Under the pieces are notes generated by a model, which was given only the letters and a program-made list of their open reading frames with translations, was not told the origin of the DNA and made no database searches. Below, in pieces: positions 10,375 through 22,267 of a stretch of 64,000 bases of DNA. This DNA is from Cercozoa sp. M6MM (taxonomy: Eukaryota > Endomyxa: Ascetosporea): NCBI GenBank assembly GCA_040357565.1, contig JBDODJ010000003.1; one strand, given 5' to 3'. The position numbers and the translations under genes were made by a program. The number at the start of each line of letters is the position of its first letter. The stretch's first letter is position 1.

Positions 10375-13238
10375 TTAAACAAGCTCGTCGGGTGACTCAG
10401 CGACCCAGCCGTCAGGTGCCTGGTGCGCCGGAAGCGGGGATTGCAGCGACACTTCTTCTTGGTACGCCTGCAGCAAAGTTGCGTCAACATAATTTGTCAA
10501 CATGAAAGAAAATGAGAACTGACCCGCACGTTTTGCAGCATGCCATTGGGCGGCACGCGGCCCAGTCGCTGTGAACGCACGCCAAAGCAAGAAAGAATCA
10601 CCGCCAAGTCACCGGACACCTAGAAAATACGTACATGACTGGAATTTTAGTAGAGATTACATAGGAGAAGGAACGAGAATCAAACTCACAAAGAGCGAAA
10701 GCGACGTCCAGTCTTGCAGACGAAACTTGAGAACGCGAACGTCGTGTCTGCGCCCAACACCAATAGTTTGGCAGTGTATCTCGTCCAAACAAAGCGTACA
10801 CATCAGTAGACACGACGCCAGAGCGCACAGGCAGCAGCCAAAGCAGCGGGAAATCGCCCATAGTCTACAGATGTGTAGGGCATTTAGGAAGAATGGTACA
10901 TTCGGAGGCGGAGAAAGTACCAATCGGAGATTCGCGAGCTGTGTTCCGAGCGAGTACTTGTGCTCAAAAGCAACGGGGGCGAACATCTTCTCCAGCTGCG
11001 TCTGGTTGCGCAGCAGCAGCGGCAGGTGGTACTCGAGCAGTTTATCTGTGAGCACACATGAATTTTAGCTGACTTACAGGCTAGAGTAAGCATACACACG
11101 TACAGGTAAAGAAGACGCCAAAGGCAGCCAGGCAGCACGTTGGCACAAGGTAAAACAAGGCCGAGTTCGACACCTGGAACAGTGACACCAGCGTCACAGG
11201 CAGCACGATCAAGCCTAAACAGAGACACATGTAGTGTGCATTTATTGACAGATAGACTCATTGCAAGGAAGGAAAGTACACGCGATGAAAACGTCGGCGA
11301 TGAGAGCGATGAAGAACTTGTAGTTGTCGCACCCGACACAAGTGCCCAGCCAGATCTGCCCCAAAGCCCAAAGAAGGGTAGCAAAGACAGGAAGAACAAG
11401 GATAGGTTGAACAACACAGAAGGAGACATACGCAGTGGTGGTCCATGCGAGCAACGCAACGCTTACAGGCTGAACAATGTCGTGCACGCGGAGGCTTTGG
11501 CAGACAGAGGGCATACACATACACACACACACATACACACACATAAACAGGGCCTACACGAGCACTGTCGCACTTGTCGCACTGCTTGATGTCGATCCAG
11601 TCGATCTGCAACTCGGGCTCTTCCTTCTGGTTGTCTTCCTCCTCCTCGTCGGCACTCTTGCTTTCCTCTGCGTCTTCCTCCTCCTGCACAAACACGCAAA
11701 TCATAGGCACAGTGGAGGGAGGGAGCACACTCATGCGAATGCTACGTTGTCCGTGTCAGACGGTAGCGGCGCCTGGCGCAGTCGCTCGTGCACTGCCACA
11801 AGGTCGATCGACTCGTGCTGCGCCGCCGCCTCCGCAAACACCTGCGGCACCTCACCCTGCGACACACTGAGGAGTAAAGGGAGTCAATGGGTAGGGAGTA
11901 ATCTCACCGCGAACTGGATGTCAGCGAAGGAAGCACCCATGCCTCTGCCATGGGGTAGGGAGTAAGGAGGGGTAAGGGAGGGTAAGACCAGAGTGTACTT
12001 GAGTAAGCCAGCAACGTCGGCCTTTTGTTTCTCAAGATCTGGCGTTTCTGCCGACGCCACCGACGCGTTTGGCGCTTCCCTTTGGACACAACTTTCTTAA
12101 CCCCCTTAACCCTTGAACTTTTGAATCCCCTTGGCTCCGGTAGAAAATATACGGGTCGGACTGTGGCGTCGGCGACACTGCCGAGATACCCTGCAAGTGT
12201 GTCATAAGTTTTTGGCATTTGTTGCAATGCAAAAATCCGCGCGGACAGTACCAGGTCGGTCAGGAAGTCGTCGTCATCGCCGAGATCGAGTTTCTTCTTG
12301 GTGGAGGTTTTTTTCGGCGCCGCTTCTTTTTTGAGCGCGATTTCGTCTCCGTTGAAATCGAGTGTGTGCCACTCGGTCGCCTTGTCCAGTACCTCCTCGT
12401 CTGGAGACAAGATTATATAGGGTATAAGAGGTACGGGGGGGTAAACTACCTTTGTCCGGCTTGTCAGACTTCATGAGCATGATGGGAGCGCCAGTGCGCA
12501 TCACTTCCTCCAGCGATGTCGCCCATCGGTTCTTTTCTGCCTGTGGGGGTAAATGGGATAGGGGTACCTAAAATGGAGCAAAGGGGGTAAAGGGGGTACC
12601 GTATTGACTGGAACACCACCGGCACCACGTCGCAGTTTAACTCCGTGAGGTTGCACCTTTGGTTTTTTTGTCCTCTGGGGGTAAAAAGGGGTAAAAGGGG
12701 GTAAAATGGGGGGGGGGGTAAAAGGGGGGGGGGGAAAAAGTGGGGGGGGGGGGTAAATAGGGGGTAAATAGGGAGTGAACGTGGGGATAAGAGGGGGTAA
12801 AGGGTAGGAGTACCTGGATGGCGTCGTGCATACGCTGGGCCCACTGTTCAGACACCTGCGCGTGCGTCGGCAGCAGCGGCTGTAGGCGCCGGTCGTCGCT
12901 GCGCGCGTTGAAGCGTCGCCAGCTCTCTTCGATGCCGCCCGGCTCGCCGAATCTGGGGGGGGGGTAATTGGGTAAATGGGATAAAGGAATAAAGGGGTAA
13001 GGGATAAAGGGTAAAGAGGGGATAAGAGGTAGAGAGTAAGGGTATGGGGTAAGAGGCAAACAGTGTGTAGCTGATGCATACGCTGCCCGAACGTAGTTGC
13101 CGATAACGACGGCGTAGATAACCGAGACACAGCAGCGTAGCACAAGCAGCGCATCGCTCTGTTCGCCATCTTCCTCATACGCCGAATCGCCCTAACAAGC
13201 AGAGTATGTAAGGGTACAGAGGTATATATATATATACA

Positions 13239-13320
<82 letters not shown>

Positions 13321-13770
13321 TGTGTGTGTGTGCGTGGTAGAAATTGAAAGGAGTATAGGGCAGAAAGGTGTAGGGCAGAAATATGTAGGGAGGAACTACA
13401 TGATAAAAAGAAGCGACAAAGAGGAGAGAGACAAAGCACCAGACAAGCCGGCAGCGACACGAACAGAGTAATCAGATAGATGACCGTAAAGATCGACGGA
13501 ATCGCCACTTGCTGGGGGAACACAAACCAACAACACTTTACCAAGTTACCAAAGCACCCTGAACCACAAAATTACCATTGCTCTGCCAATAATAACGCGA
13601 TTGCGCTTCATAAATCCACCGCGTTCGACCCTCCTTCCCTGTTGAATCAGTGCATATTGATTATCTGCTTTCAGTCGAGGATGTACGAACATACGGGCTG
13701 CAGCGAGGCCGCAACAGACTGCCACCACTCCTGCTGCCCACTGGGCCCCGAAGGACATCCGGTGCGGCAT
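10375..13770 (-). CDS. DHHC palmitoyltransferase with a very long linker
   Basis: The start at 13770 gives MPHRMSFGAQWAAGVVAVCC, a membrane span, then a second span from IPSIFTVIYLITLF. Several hydrophilic exons follow (13190 down to 11735) with SWRRFNARSDDRRL, SEQWAQRMHDAIQ, LGDDDDFLTDL and SFADIQFAVSQGEVPQVFAE. A Glu/Asp-rich linker leads to CDKCDSARKPPRARHC, CSACKRCVARMDHHC (about 11420-11640) and IWLGTCVGCDNY. Two more spans (LIVLPVTLVSLF; ALFYLVPTCCLAAFGVFF) and NQTQLE, the TTxE counterpart, come next. The stop is at 10375. Roughly 300 residues separate the first spans from the zinc domain, where most DHHC enzymes have few. The joins are in phase but made by eye; two fused or adjacent genes remain possible. 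Introns are full of CCCC/TTTACCCC sequence. Confidence 0.72.
13240..13333. repeat. (TG)n microsatellite in an intron
   Basis: Near-perfect TG repeat of about 90 bases with one TA and one GC interruption, preceded by a short TA repeat (13223-13236). It lies in an intron of the long-linker DHHC gene. Confidence 0.95.
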
Positions 13771-14071
13771 TCTTGCTTCGCCATGCTGCGTACACATACA
13801 AATGACAGAAAACAAACGCGCGGACCGCTTTGATTTCTTTGAGTGAGAGGTTGAGCATGCCAGACGCTAAAGGTCACCTTACCGTGCAGAATAAAGCACA
13901 GCACAACAAGCACACGCGTGCCTGAGTTTACGTGTGCGGTTACTCTGACCTGCTTTGTTTTTCTTTTGGGTTATGGGGGTGTTGATCACTGATCAGAGCA
14001 CTGCAGCATTCTGATCGTCTCGCTGGTTGTATCATTTTATCTTCATCTCCAAGTTGTTAGTATCCTCGGTT

Positions 14072-15174
14072 TCAGCCTTCCAAACCGGCAGCACGGAGCT
14101 TGGTGCGTTGTGCCTCAGGGATAGCGTCCTTCTCGACACAGGCTCGCATAACCTCGTCTTGACTGCGCGAAATGCCGTGGAGATAAATACAGGTAGAGTT
14201 CAGAAGAATGCAAAATGGAATACGGCGCGTTGAGGCGCTCCCAACCTGGCACGATTGAGCGAAACGTAAGTGCGATACGGTGCGGACACTGGCCTTCAAT
14301 CAACGGCAATTCGTGCATGTGCGTTTCCTGTTTAGTCAGTCCGATCAACGAGCAAAACATATGTGTAAATTTTACGAAGAGCCTGTAGTACCTGCATGTT
14401 GCCGAACATAATCAGAGCAGAACCAGGCGCCGTGAGCACTTCTTTACGTGCGTCAGTGTCGCGATGACGAATGCGGAAGGGACGAGCGCCGCCTAGCGTG
14501 ACCGACACAATGACCTTGTGCTCGCCATGTGCACGCACCTCGTCAAAGTGCTCCGGGATGCGGCCTTCGCCTTATCGCACAAGAAGAAGGCAGACCTCAA
14601 CAAATGCACAAGCTTCGGTGCAGTAAATGCAAGTAAAACTACCTTCGAGGTAGTTGTTGAGCATGCAGGACGTGATGCCAAGTTGCATCGTGTCATTGAG
14701 CATGTGTCGAACCTTGTCGACCTCGACGTCCCACTCTGACGGGTCCAACTTCAGCCCAACATAGGCAAAACGCGTGTCAGAGTCGCCCTGCGGAATGAAT
14801 TTGTATCAAAGTGAGCCTATTTCTTAGGTACTGTACGAAACTACCATGTACAAGGTCAGACGCTCCTGGACGCCATAGTCATCCTCTAGTAACTTGAATT
14901 CTGGCAGTGCGCGGCAGTGTTCAAACGCTGCCTTGGCCTCCTCCTCGTTTAAAAAGTTTGGCAGGTACTACAACAGCCAGTGCTTGGTATTTGCATCTGC
15001 TTGCAGTGTCTATGCGAAACGTACGAGGCACCCCGAACCCTCAAGCTCGGGACGTACAAGCCATTCGGCACCCTGGCACCGAAGCAGTTCGGTCACATTT
15101 GTCACAAAACAAGCACTAGAGAACGATATTCATACAGCCAGGCGCGGCAGCGATTCGTCAAACACGGGAGCCAT
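14072..15174 (-). CDS. AlkB-like 2-oxoglutarate/Fe(II) dioxygenase
   Basis: AlkB-family enzyme expected to remove alkyl groups oxidatively from nucleic acid or protein. Exons give YLPNFLNEEEAKAAFEHC (fold start), SCMLNNYLEGEGRIPEHFD, where HFD is the HxD iron-binding motif, IVSVTLGGARPFRIRHR, GSALIMFGNMQ, and THMHELPLIEGQCPHRIALTFR. The last segment supplies the distal iron-binding His and the Arg that pairs with 2-oxoglutarate. This layout is closest to ALKBH2/3-like proteins, but substrate cannot be read from sequence. The start at 15174 (MAPVFDESLPRLA) joins in phase if the first intron ends at the CAG before GGTGCCGAATGG. The final exon ends RTKLRAAGLEG at 14072 via a 60-base intron. Confidence 0.88.
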
Positions 15175-15582
15175 TATCGCTGTGAAGCAAAAAAAACGGC
15201 AATGCAAATATGCACAAAAACTCGGCAAACGCCGCTTGACGCGTTGCCGATGTAAGCGTACCAAAACGGCGAGTGCGTATTCGTTGTCCGAAACCGTGCA
15301 GCGCCACGCTTGGTGCCCAGAGCCCAGTGGCGAGTCGGCGGATTCATTTTGTTGCGTACGTGGTCACCGGCCGATCATCGGGTCACGAATCGCGCGATCG
15401 CTCGGTATGTGATGCTAACTGTACGTTTTGCACTCCAGTTATCAAAGCTCCCGTACAACATCATTACGGGCTCTGGCAATTCAGTTGTTATTCACTTAAT
15501 TTATTTTCCCGAAAAATCCTGTCGCGTCGGTCGCATTTACGTCAATTGTTTGGATACTGTAAGAGGCATCGCATACGTGAGT
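15175..15582. other. Intergenic spacer
   Basis: About 400 bases between two minus-strand genes. The plus strand has a 139-codon open frame (15310-15729), but it overlaps the downstream gene and shows no domain or intron signals, so it is not called. No repeat was seen. Confidence 0.35.
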
Positions 15583-16448
15583 CTAGAACTGCCGCCGGTC
15601 GCGCGGAGGTGGCGGCGGCGGCGTGTGCTGTCGGCACTCGTAGGGAGCCTGCAACAGCACAAGTACATGTATATTACAGCGTGTACAGCAAAAGGAGACA
15701 ATGCACCCCCGTCTTCCCGGTCCACATGAGGGTCTTGTCGCCTTGTCCAAAGCAGGCAGGCAGCTCCCTGGAGCAAATTAAAAGGATACATCAAGCAGGA
15801 AAACTATGTATGTTCCTTTGTGTGTCCATAAATGTACCAGCACTGACCAAAGTGCGCCTCAGGCAGCGTGAACCGCGTACCGAGCAGACCTTTCATTGCG
15901 CAACCTTTCACACTACCAAACGAGATGGCAGCGATCACACTCACACTCAGTGCCTCGTGGTATACCTTCCTCGGTGATACATGGCGACGTACAGAGCCGC
16001 ACACAGTACGAGCAGCGAGCCCACTTGCAGCACTGCCGGTAGTCGCAGCTCCTCATCGACCTGCTCCTTGTACCACCACCGTGTCAGCAACGTCGCTGAC
16101 ACCGCCAGCAGCGTCAGAGCCAGTGCCAGCACCACGAAACTGCGCCAACAACAACACCACGTGACCGACACAACAGCTTTGTGCAGGCAAAAGTAGAACA
16201 AACTCACCCCTGGTCGAAACTGTTCTGCAGACCGACGATGAGACCAGTCACCACCGTGCAAAGTGCGAACAAGGCGCCCACGATCTGCAAGAACCAGACC
16301 CTACGAGCCAACGAGCTTTGTCGTGGCACGAGGGGCACGACCTGCACATGAGACACACATATTCTCTCAAACAAACGCTCAAAAAATTTAGATCTCATCC
16401 CACCTCGCCTGTAAGCGGCGTGTCCACCGTTGGCGGCTGATCGGCCAT
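15583..16448 (-). CDS. Small multi-pass membrane protein, unknown function
   Basis: Start at 16448: MADQPPTVDTPLTGE, then LARRVWFLQIVGALFALC and a second half VVTGLIVGLQ. A later exon carries FVVLALALTLLAVSATLL and LQVGSLLVLCAALYVAMY, making three to four membrane spans. A short exon with TRFTLPEAHF and a proline-rich tail (YECRQHTPPPPPPRD) end the protein at 15583. The architecture resembles small tetraspan proteins, but no signature motif was recognised. It is head to head with the transporter gene, with about 300 bases between the starts. Confidence 0.6.
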
Positions 16449-16751
16449 GCTAGGATACACTAGCTGATGCAGCCGAGCAAGCTTTGCCGCAGTAGTCTAT
16501 GATTTGGGATCAAAACCGTCTTTACGCCGAAATACAAACCGTCACATTTGCTTGCCGGGGAGTGTCCTTGGTGTGTGCATCGCAGTGCCTGCAGATTGCG
16601 TCGTGTCTGAGTGTTGCCATTCTGTAATAGGCACGCTCCCACGAGAAAATTTCGTGGCTGAATGGGAAGCGCAGCAACCCGAAAAAATGTACAGCAGCAT
16701 ACCGTGTTGCTCACTCTTGGACTGGTATCGATGGTGTTTGTACTGTAGTCA
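16449..16751. promoter_or_regulatory. Shared divergent promoter region
   Basis: The 303 bases separate the start codons of a minus-strand membrane protein and a plus-strand transporter, so both promoters must lie here or overlap the first exons. No individual element could be named. Confidence 0.4.
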
Positions 16752-19072
16752 ATGGCGGGCGAGGCAGAGACGCCGACACAGGCGCCCGTGTCGACGGAAG
16801 GTATTGATACAAGACGCTTTGTGCTAGGTTGGGAGGGGCAGAACAGCGGCCGCTTGTGTAGATGCAGCCCCGCGACTCAAGAGCGTCGCTGCGACGGTGC
16901 TGTCCAACCCCGAGGAGGCCGCTGCCTTGGTTCCTCGACTGCGACACATGGGACCGCTCTACCTGACCAAGTACTGTAGTGCTAAAGCAAGCCATCTCTC
17001 CCCTAAAGTGTGACTGTGTTGTGTATGTGTTGTGTTGTGCTTGACAGGTTCGTGTCGATCACGGTGTTTCGGTTCTCGACGATTTATGCCGGCGATCTGT
17101 CCTCCTCTGGTGCGGGAGTGTTTTGAAAATGTGTGTTTGTGTTTACCAGTTAGATTAAACTACACTGGGCAGCTGACATCACGGAGGACCAGTTGCTGAC
17201 TATTCTGGCCATTCACGAAATGATGGGCGTGCTGCTTCGTAGCTTTTGCTGCTACAGGTGGATTTGTTTGTTTGTATTTTATGTGTGGTTTCTGTAGCAT
17301 TGTATGGCCCAGTGTCGGATCAGCTGGGGCACAGACGCATGTTCTGCAGCATGCTCGTGTTGCAAGGTACAGTTGCATTCATGTAGATTTAGCATGGGAG
17401 GTATATGATAATTTTATGGTCTACGGTTTCCTTAGGAGTGGCAAGTGCACTGTTGGCACTGTGTAAGGGTCACGTGGCACCCATGGCGGTCATCTACTGC
17501 ATTGAGAACTTTGCCTGGAACGCGTTTGCTTCGTCCCAGCAGAGGTACACCTCTTTGCTTGTATCATTTCGATGAATATATGTATCTCAGTGCACTGGGC
17601 CTGCTGCTGCCTCCTGATCGACTGCAGTCGGTATGACTTGACTTGTTAGTGTTGGTTGGTGTGATTGTATGTTTGTACAGATCACTGGCATGATGGAAAG
17701 TGCCTGGCCTCTTGCTGCCATTGTCGGCTTTCCTGTCATGGGTGGTACCTCCAGTCTTTGCTTTTTCTGTCCTCCTTCCATCTCTTATCTGCCTAGCCTT
17801 GGTGTCAAAAATGAGCTGGGAAGCACTTTGGCTGCTGTTGGGTGCCTTGTGTGTCGTACTGGGAGCGCTGTGTGCCGTAACTTTCGTGCCGACCAAGCGC
17901 GTGGAAGATCTCGTGCGCGAGTCGTCCGCGACATCCGAGTCGGTGCTGCGACAAGTCTTTAACAATATGTACGTCTGTACTGTGAATTACCGTATACTTT
18001 TATCTATCCGTCTATGTGTTTGCAGCAAGGGAATGGCCACTCACCCGGCAACGGTCAAGTGCATGTTCAGTTCGATGCTTCTGGGTGTGACACAAGCCTT
18101 TGGTTTCGCCATGTTCAACCGGTATACTCTTCACCCCTTGCCCTCCCCCTCCCCACCCCAACCTCTGTTGATTGACAGGTGGTTGGATGAAGTGCACCAC
18201 TGGGACACGGACTCCCGGAGTCTCGGCACAATGACGATCGGCTTTGGCGAACTTGTGGGTGCTGTGGGTCTCTCTCTGATCGTCAAGTATTTCGGACTGT
18301 TGCGTATGGCCCAGTTGGCCAATCTGGGTACTGTCTCTCTTCGCTCAGTTTAATTGCTGAAGTATAACCCGTGGTTTCCTTCTTTGCAGGCATCATTTTG
18401 TCGTCGGTCTTGTTCGCACTGACCTATAAGAACGTCGTCGTTGGTCTTATCTGCTACTTCTTCATTATGCTCACGGTCGAACTCGGCGCTGTCTCTTTCA
18501 TTGCGTACGCTCTGATTTCTGAGGAGGGGTAAATGAGATTTGCACGTGGAGGTTGGATCAGTTGGGGACCCTCGTTGGAAATGGCTCGTTCGCCGCGTGC
18601 TTTCGGCACGTGTGTTGCCTCGGTGTTTGCCACGCAGGCCCTGGGTACTTCCTTGTTGTACTGTTTTGTAGTGGTTTGTGCACTCTGACTGATTGATAGG
18701 CCGCATGATTGGTATCTTTCTGTCGCCGGCCATCTGGGAGGCCAAGGGCATGCACAAGGCGCGTGGTGGTACCTCGTGTCAAGTCAGGACCAGTGTTTGC
18801 CTTGGTTTACGTGTTCTGTGGAGTGTAGTCTTTTTGGTGTGCGCTGCATTCGCCGCATTGTCGCTGCTCAACTTGGTTACGTTGCGCGTCCGACCGGGTG
18901 CGTTGGGTGCTTGCATAAGCATGCGACTGTACTATGTATATGTGTGTGCACAGTGGAAGAAGCTGCTGAAGGTGAAAGCACGAGTACTGATATCGAGATG
19001 GACGTGGGCGTCCAGCAGCACGAGCAGGTGGCTGGTGCTCTTCTTGACTCGGACGAACGCACAGTCGATTAA
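16752..19072 (+). CDS. Major facilitator superfamily-like transporter
   Basis: Multi-exon membrane protein. YGPVSDQLGHRRMF matches the MFS loop 2-3 motif (GxxxDxxGRR), followed by SMLVLQGVASALLALC. Further spans are WPLAAIVGFPVM, ALWLLLGALCVVLGALCAV, CMFSSMLLGVTQAFGFAMF, ELVGAVGLSLIVKYFGL, IILSSVLFALTY, VVVGLICYFFIMLTVELG and GRMIGIFLSPAIWEAKG. A cytosolic loop (FVPTKRVEDLVRESS) separates the two halves. The N-terminus (MAGEAETPTQAP) and C-terminus (STDIEMDVGVQQHEQ) are hydrophilic. About ten short introns are present. Substrate is unknown. The start at 16752 is the first ATG that gives an in-phase first exon. Confidence 0.78.
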
Positions 19073-19230
19073 TGAACATTTTCACGTTCACCGATGACGA
19101 AGGGCTCTTTATCGAACGGCGGCACACGGATGCGTGTGTATGAGTGCCGTACGTACCCGTCGCGTAGTGATGCGCCCAGTCGCGATCGAGTGCGCGATGT
19201 TACCTATGATTTCGATCGATTTCAGCACTG

Positions 19231-19278
<48 letters not shown>

Positions 19279-19288
19279 NNNNNNNNNN

Positions 19289-19335
<47 letters not shown>
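19231..19335. repeat. (CA)n microsatellite with a 10-base assembly gap
   Basis: Pure CA repeat interrupted by ten Ns (19279-19288), in the tail-to-tail spacer between the transporter and release-factor genes. True length is unknown. Confidence 0.95.
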
Positions 19336-19337
<2 letters not shown>

Positions 19338-19618
19338 CGCACGCACCCCGGTTCTTTCAAATCGTTTAAAGTAATAAGCTATCACTTAAAACTTATGGTA
19401 TTCTGAGGTCGCGAGTGAACAGGGATTGCAAGAAACAACTGCCGGATTCCGAGTCGGTACGAGATTTGGGTATTACTGTAGGGAATTTCGAAGCACCACT
19501 TAAACTTCAGTTCCTTTGAAGTTTCTGCGCTGTATAACTACCTGATTAAACTTAGCGACTTTCTGTATGGAATTCCCATGATCGTACGCAACACGACGGC
19601 TCGCTCGTCTAACGTAAG

Positions 19619-20895
19619 CTACTCAGGCGCGGGCTTTTGCTGCTGCTCCTGTTGTTGCTTCTGCTCCTCCTCGGCCAGGTGCACCAGGTTGTACCGCAGC
19701 ATGTCCTGTTCACATGCCACATATATTTTAGCATTTAACACACACACACTTCAAGAAGCAAAAGATGTGGGATACGTCCAATTCGCCACGGTCCAGCAGT
19801 TTCTCGGGTGGTCGCTGCTCGAACTTCGTTCGGTGATCCACCACGACACCTGCAGGAAAGTAAGGGAGCTGGAAGAATAACAAAGCGCGTAAATAGACAC
19901 TACCAGCATCCATGATGAAGGTGCGGATCTGACTTCCGAACTCCACAGCATCCAACTCGCTACGGGGGGGGGGGGGATGAAGAAATGGAAGGTAAGAGGG
20001 TTGGGGGTAAAGAACTACCGCAGCGAGGATTGCACCTCCTGTTGCCTCTGCTCTTCCATCAGAGCTGCCACACGCGAGTACAGCATCTTCATAGCCTCGC
20101 TACGATTGGCGTCCTACGGGCGGGGATAAATGGGGTTAAGATATGAGGGGTAAGGGAGGTCACCTGTGATCGAGAGCTCTGTGACTTGGCCTGGATGCCA
20201 CTCGGAATGTGCGTGATTCGCACCTGATCATATAGATGGTCTGATAGATACACATATGTATTAAATATATAGATAGACAGATAGATAGATAGATAGATAG
20301 ATAGGGAGGTAGATAGATAACTATATTATACATATATGATAGATAGGTAGACGGGGTACAGCGGAGTCAGTGACGTTGACATGCTGTCCGCCAGCACCGC
20401 CTGCTCGCATCGTTTCGATCTTGAGGTCCTGTTAGGGGTAAGAGAGTAAACGAAAGATGATGCGGGGGATGCCGTAGGAGATAGGAAGTACCTTCTTGGG
20501 AATGACAAAGTCAGTGTCAGCTTCGGCGACTTCAGGAGTGACCTTGATGCCCGTGAAGAGCGTCTGCCGCTTTGGGTTTTGCACAATGGCACGGTGCACT
20601 CCGTGCTCATGTCGCAGCCATCCTACAGACACACATGTACGTTAGCCCTCTGCCCCTCATACAGACCGAAACACACCATAGGCATTGTCGCCATCGATAC
20701 GCAAAGTGGCACCCGAGATGCCACCTACAAAAGTACTACAGGTTAACAACAAAACAGAGTCGTTTTCGGCACTACCTTCTGCGTGCGGAGTTTCGTCCAG
20801 CACGCTGCACGAGAAACCAAAACGCGTAGCAAATCGTTCGTACTACACGCGGGGATACAAATGAACTGTGTGTGTGTGTGCGTGTGTGTGTGTGT

Positions 20896-20949
<54 letters not shown>

Positions 20950-21941
20950 AGCAACGTACCATGCGTAACAGCTGTTCTGCCCAGCCACGCGAGGCTACGC
21001 CACCGGCGCCTGGCTACAAAGAGAGGGTCAAAACATGGTGAAGGAGGTTATAAATGTTAATACGTTGAAGTGCATGAAGCAGCCATTTTCGGCGAACTTG
21101 TGATTCATGTGGAGCTTGCTATTGACATACACAAATTGATGCATATTTGCTCTAGAATGTAACCCTAGAGTATGGAGTACAGTTCGAGTTCTTCAGCAGT
21201 AGCATCGGCCTCCCTGAGACTCTCTTGCACCTTTTTTCCAAGTATAGTTATATGCCCAGATACATACAAACACATGCAAAGCTACGTCAGCCAGAATGTC
21301 TGGGTCACTGCTGTCTTCCATGCGAAGCAACTCGAGTGATTCTTCAGCGTCCTCTGCCTACAGAGGAGGTAAGGACACAAGCAAGGGTATAGGTAAAGGC
21401 AGAGAAAAGGTTAGAAATATACAGCATGTCTTAAGGCGTCCAAATCGGCCAATCGTTTGCGCAGAGCGCCGTGTCGTTTCATCGTGCCCTGAACGACGTC
21501 GTTATCGCTTTCCCTGCCGCACGAAGGTAGACAAGGCAAACAGAGATCAACAAAGTGTACCAGAAGGAAGAGTCTCCCATCTTCTCTTCCAGTTCGACCA
21601 ACCGCTCTCGCAACTGAACAATGCTCTCACAATACAAAAACCAAAGCAAACAAGCGGCGAATAAAAAAATAGTCAACACAAATCCAGTGTACACACAGGA
21701 TACAACCTAAATCAGTCATAACAAGACACCTTTGGCACGTCAAGTCGCGCCTCCAGAAACTCCAGTCGTTGCCGAGCTTGCGAGAGCGACTCTTCCAGCT
21801 CGCCCTGTCCAATCAGTGTGTACTTATCACAGGCACAAGTGAAATAAGTCTTACCAAACTAGCGTTGTTCGAGGTGGTGCTGAGGTGCCTTAAGTGACCC
21901 CAGCGCGCAACCGCGCGGCACGGTCGTGCCTGCATCATCAT
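19619..21941 (-). CDS. Organellar class I release factor, RF2-type
   Basis: Peptide chain release factor for an organelle, probably the mitochondrion. The start at 21941 gives [20 protein letters not shown], a typical presequence. A coiled-coil domain follows ([34 protein letters not shown]). The core has [49 protein letters not shown] (the GGQ motif that triggers hydrolysis) and [20 protein letters not shown]. The tail ends in a Gln-rich [21 protein letters not shown]-like and GDxAYGWLR-like segments mark RF2 rather than RF1. The usual SPF codon-recognition tripeptide is not seen: after VHR the sequence is [17 protein letters not shown]. At least ten introns, two with microsatellites, interrupt the gene. 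Confidence 0.87.
20262..20345. repeat. ATAG tetranucleotide repeat
   Basis: Imperfect ATAG/ATAGG tandem tract in an intron of the release-factor gene, just 3' (in gene sense) of the GGQ exon. Confidence 0.85.
20868..20948. repeat. (TG)n microsatellite in an intron
   Basis: TG repeat of about 80 bases with a few CG interruptions in an intron of the release-factor gene. Confidence 0.95.
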
Positions 21942-22267
21942 CTCAAAAACAATGAACCGCGCACGCTAGAGAATGCGAACGTGCTCAATCACTTCAACAC
22001 AGTACAGGCACACGTGTGTACATGCAGAACCATCCGCTAAACGGCCTGGAATTCAACTTGAAGCGACTTGAAAAAAATCCCGAGTCTTTCACACCATTCC
22101 AGAACCAGTAACCACCGCAGCACCTCGGCAATGCGGTGACGAATCCGCCTGCTTGAACGCATGCCGAGTCCAATTTACGATTTAATCGAGAATACATAAA
22201 TTGATCAACTGAAGTTGACACCGAGTGAGTGCAACATCATAGGATCATAGTAGAGGCCAGCGCGAGT

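Noticed and set aside
15310-15729. A 139-codon plus-strand open frame
   Set aside because: It overlaps the 3' exons of the minus-strand membrane protein, shows no motif, and its C-terminal third mirrors that gene's proline-rich exon.
21994-22221. A 75-codon minus-strand frame beginning MSTSVDQFMYS
   Set aside because: It lies upstream of the in-phase mitochondrial presequence start at 21941 and cannot be spliced to the release factor in frame. No motif was seen.
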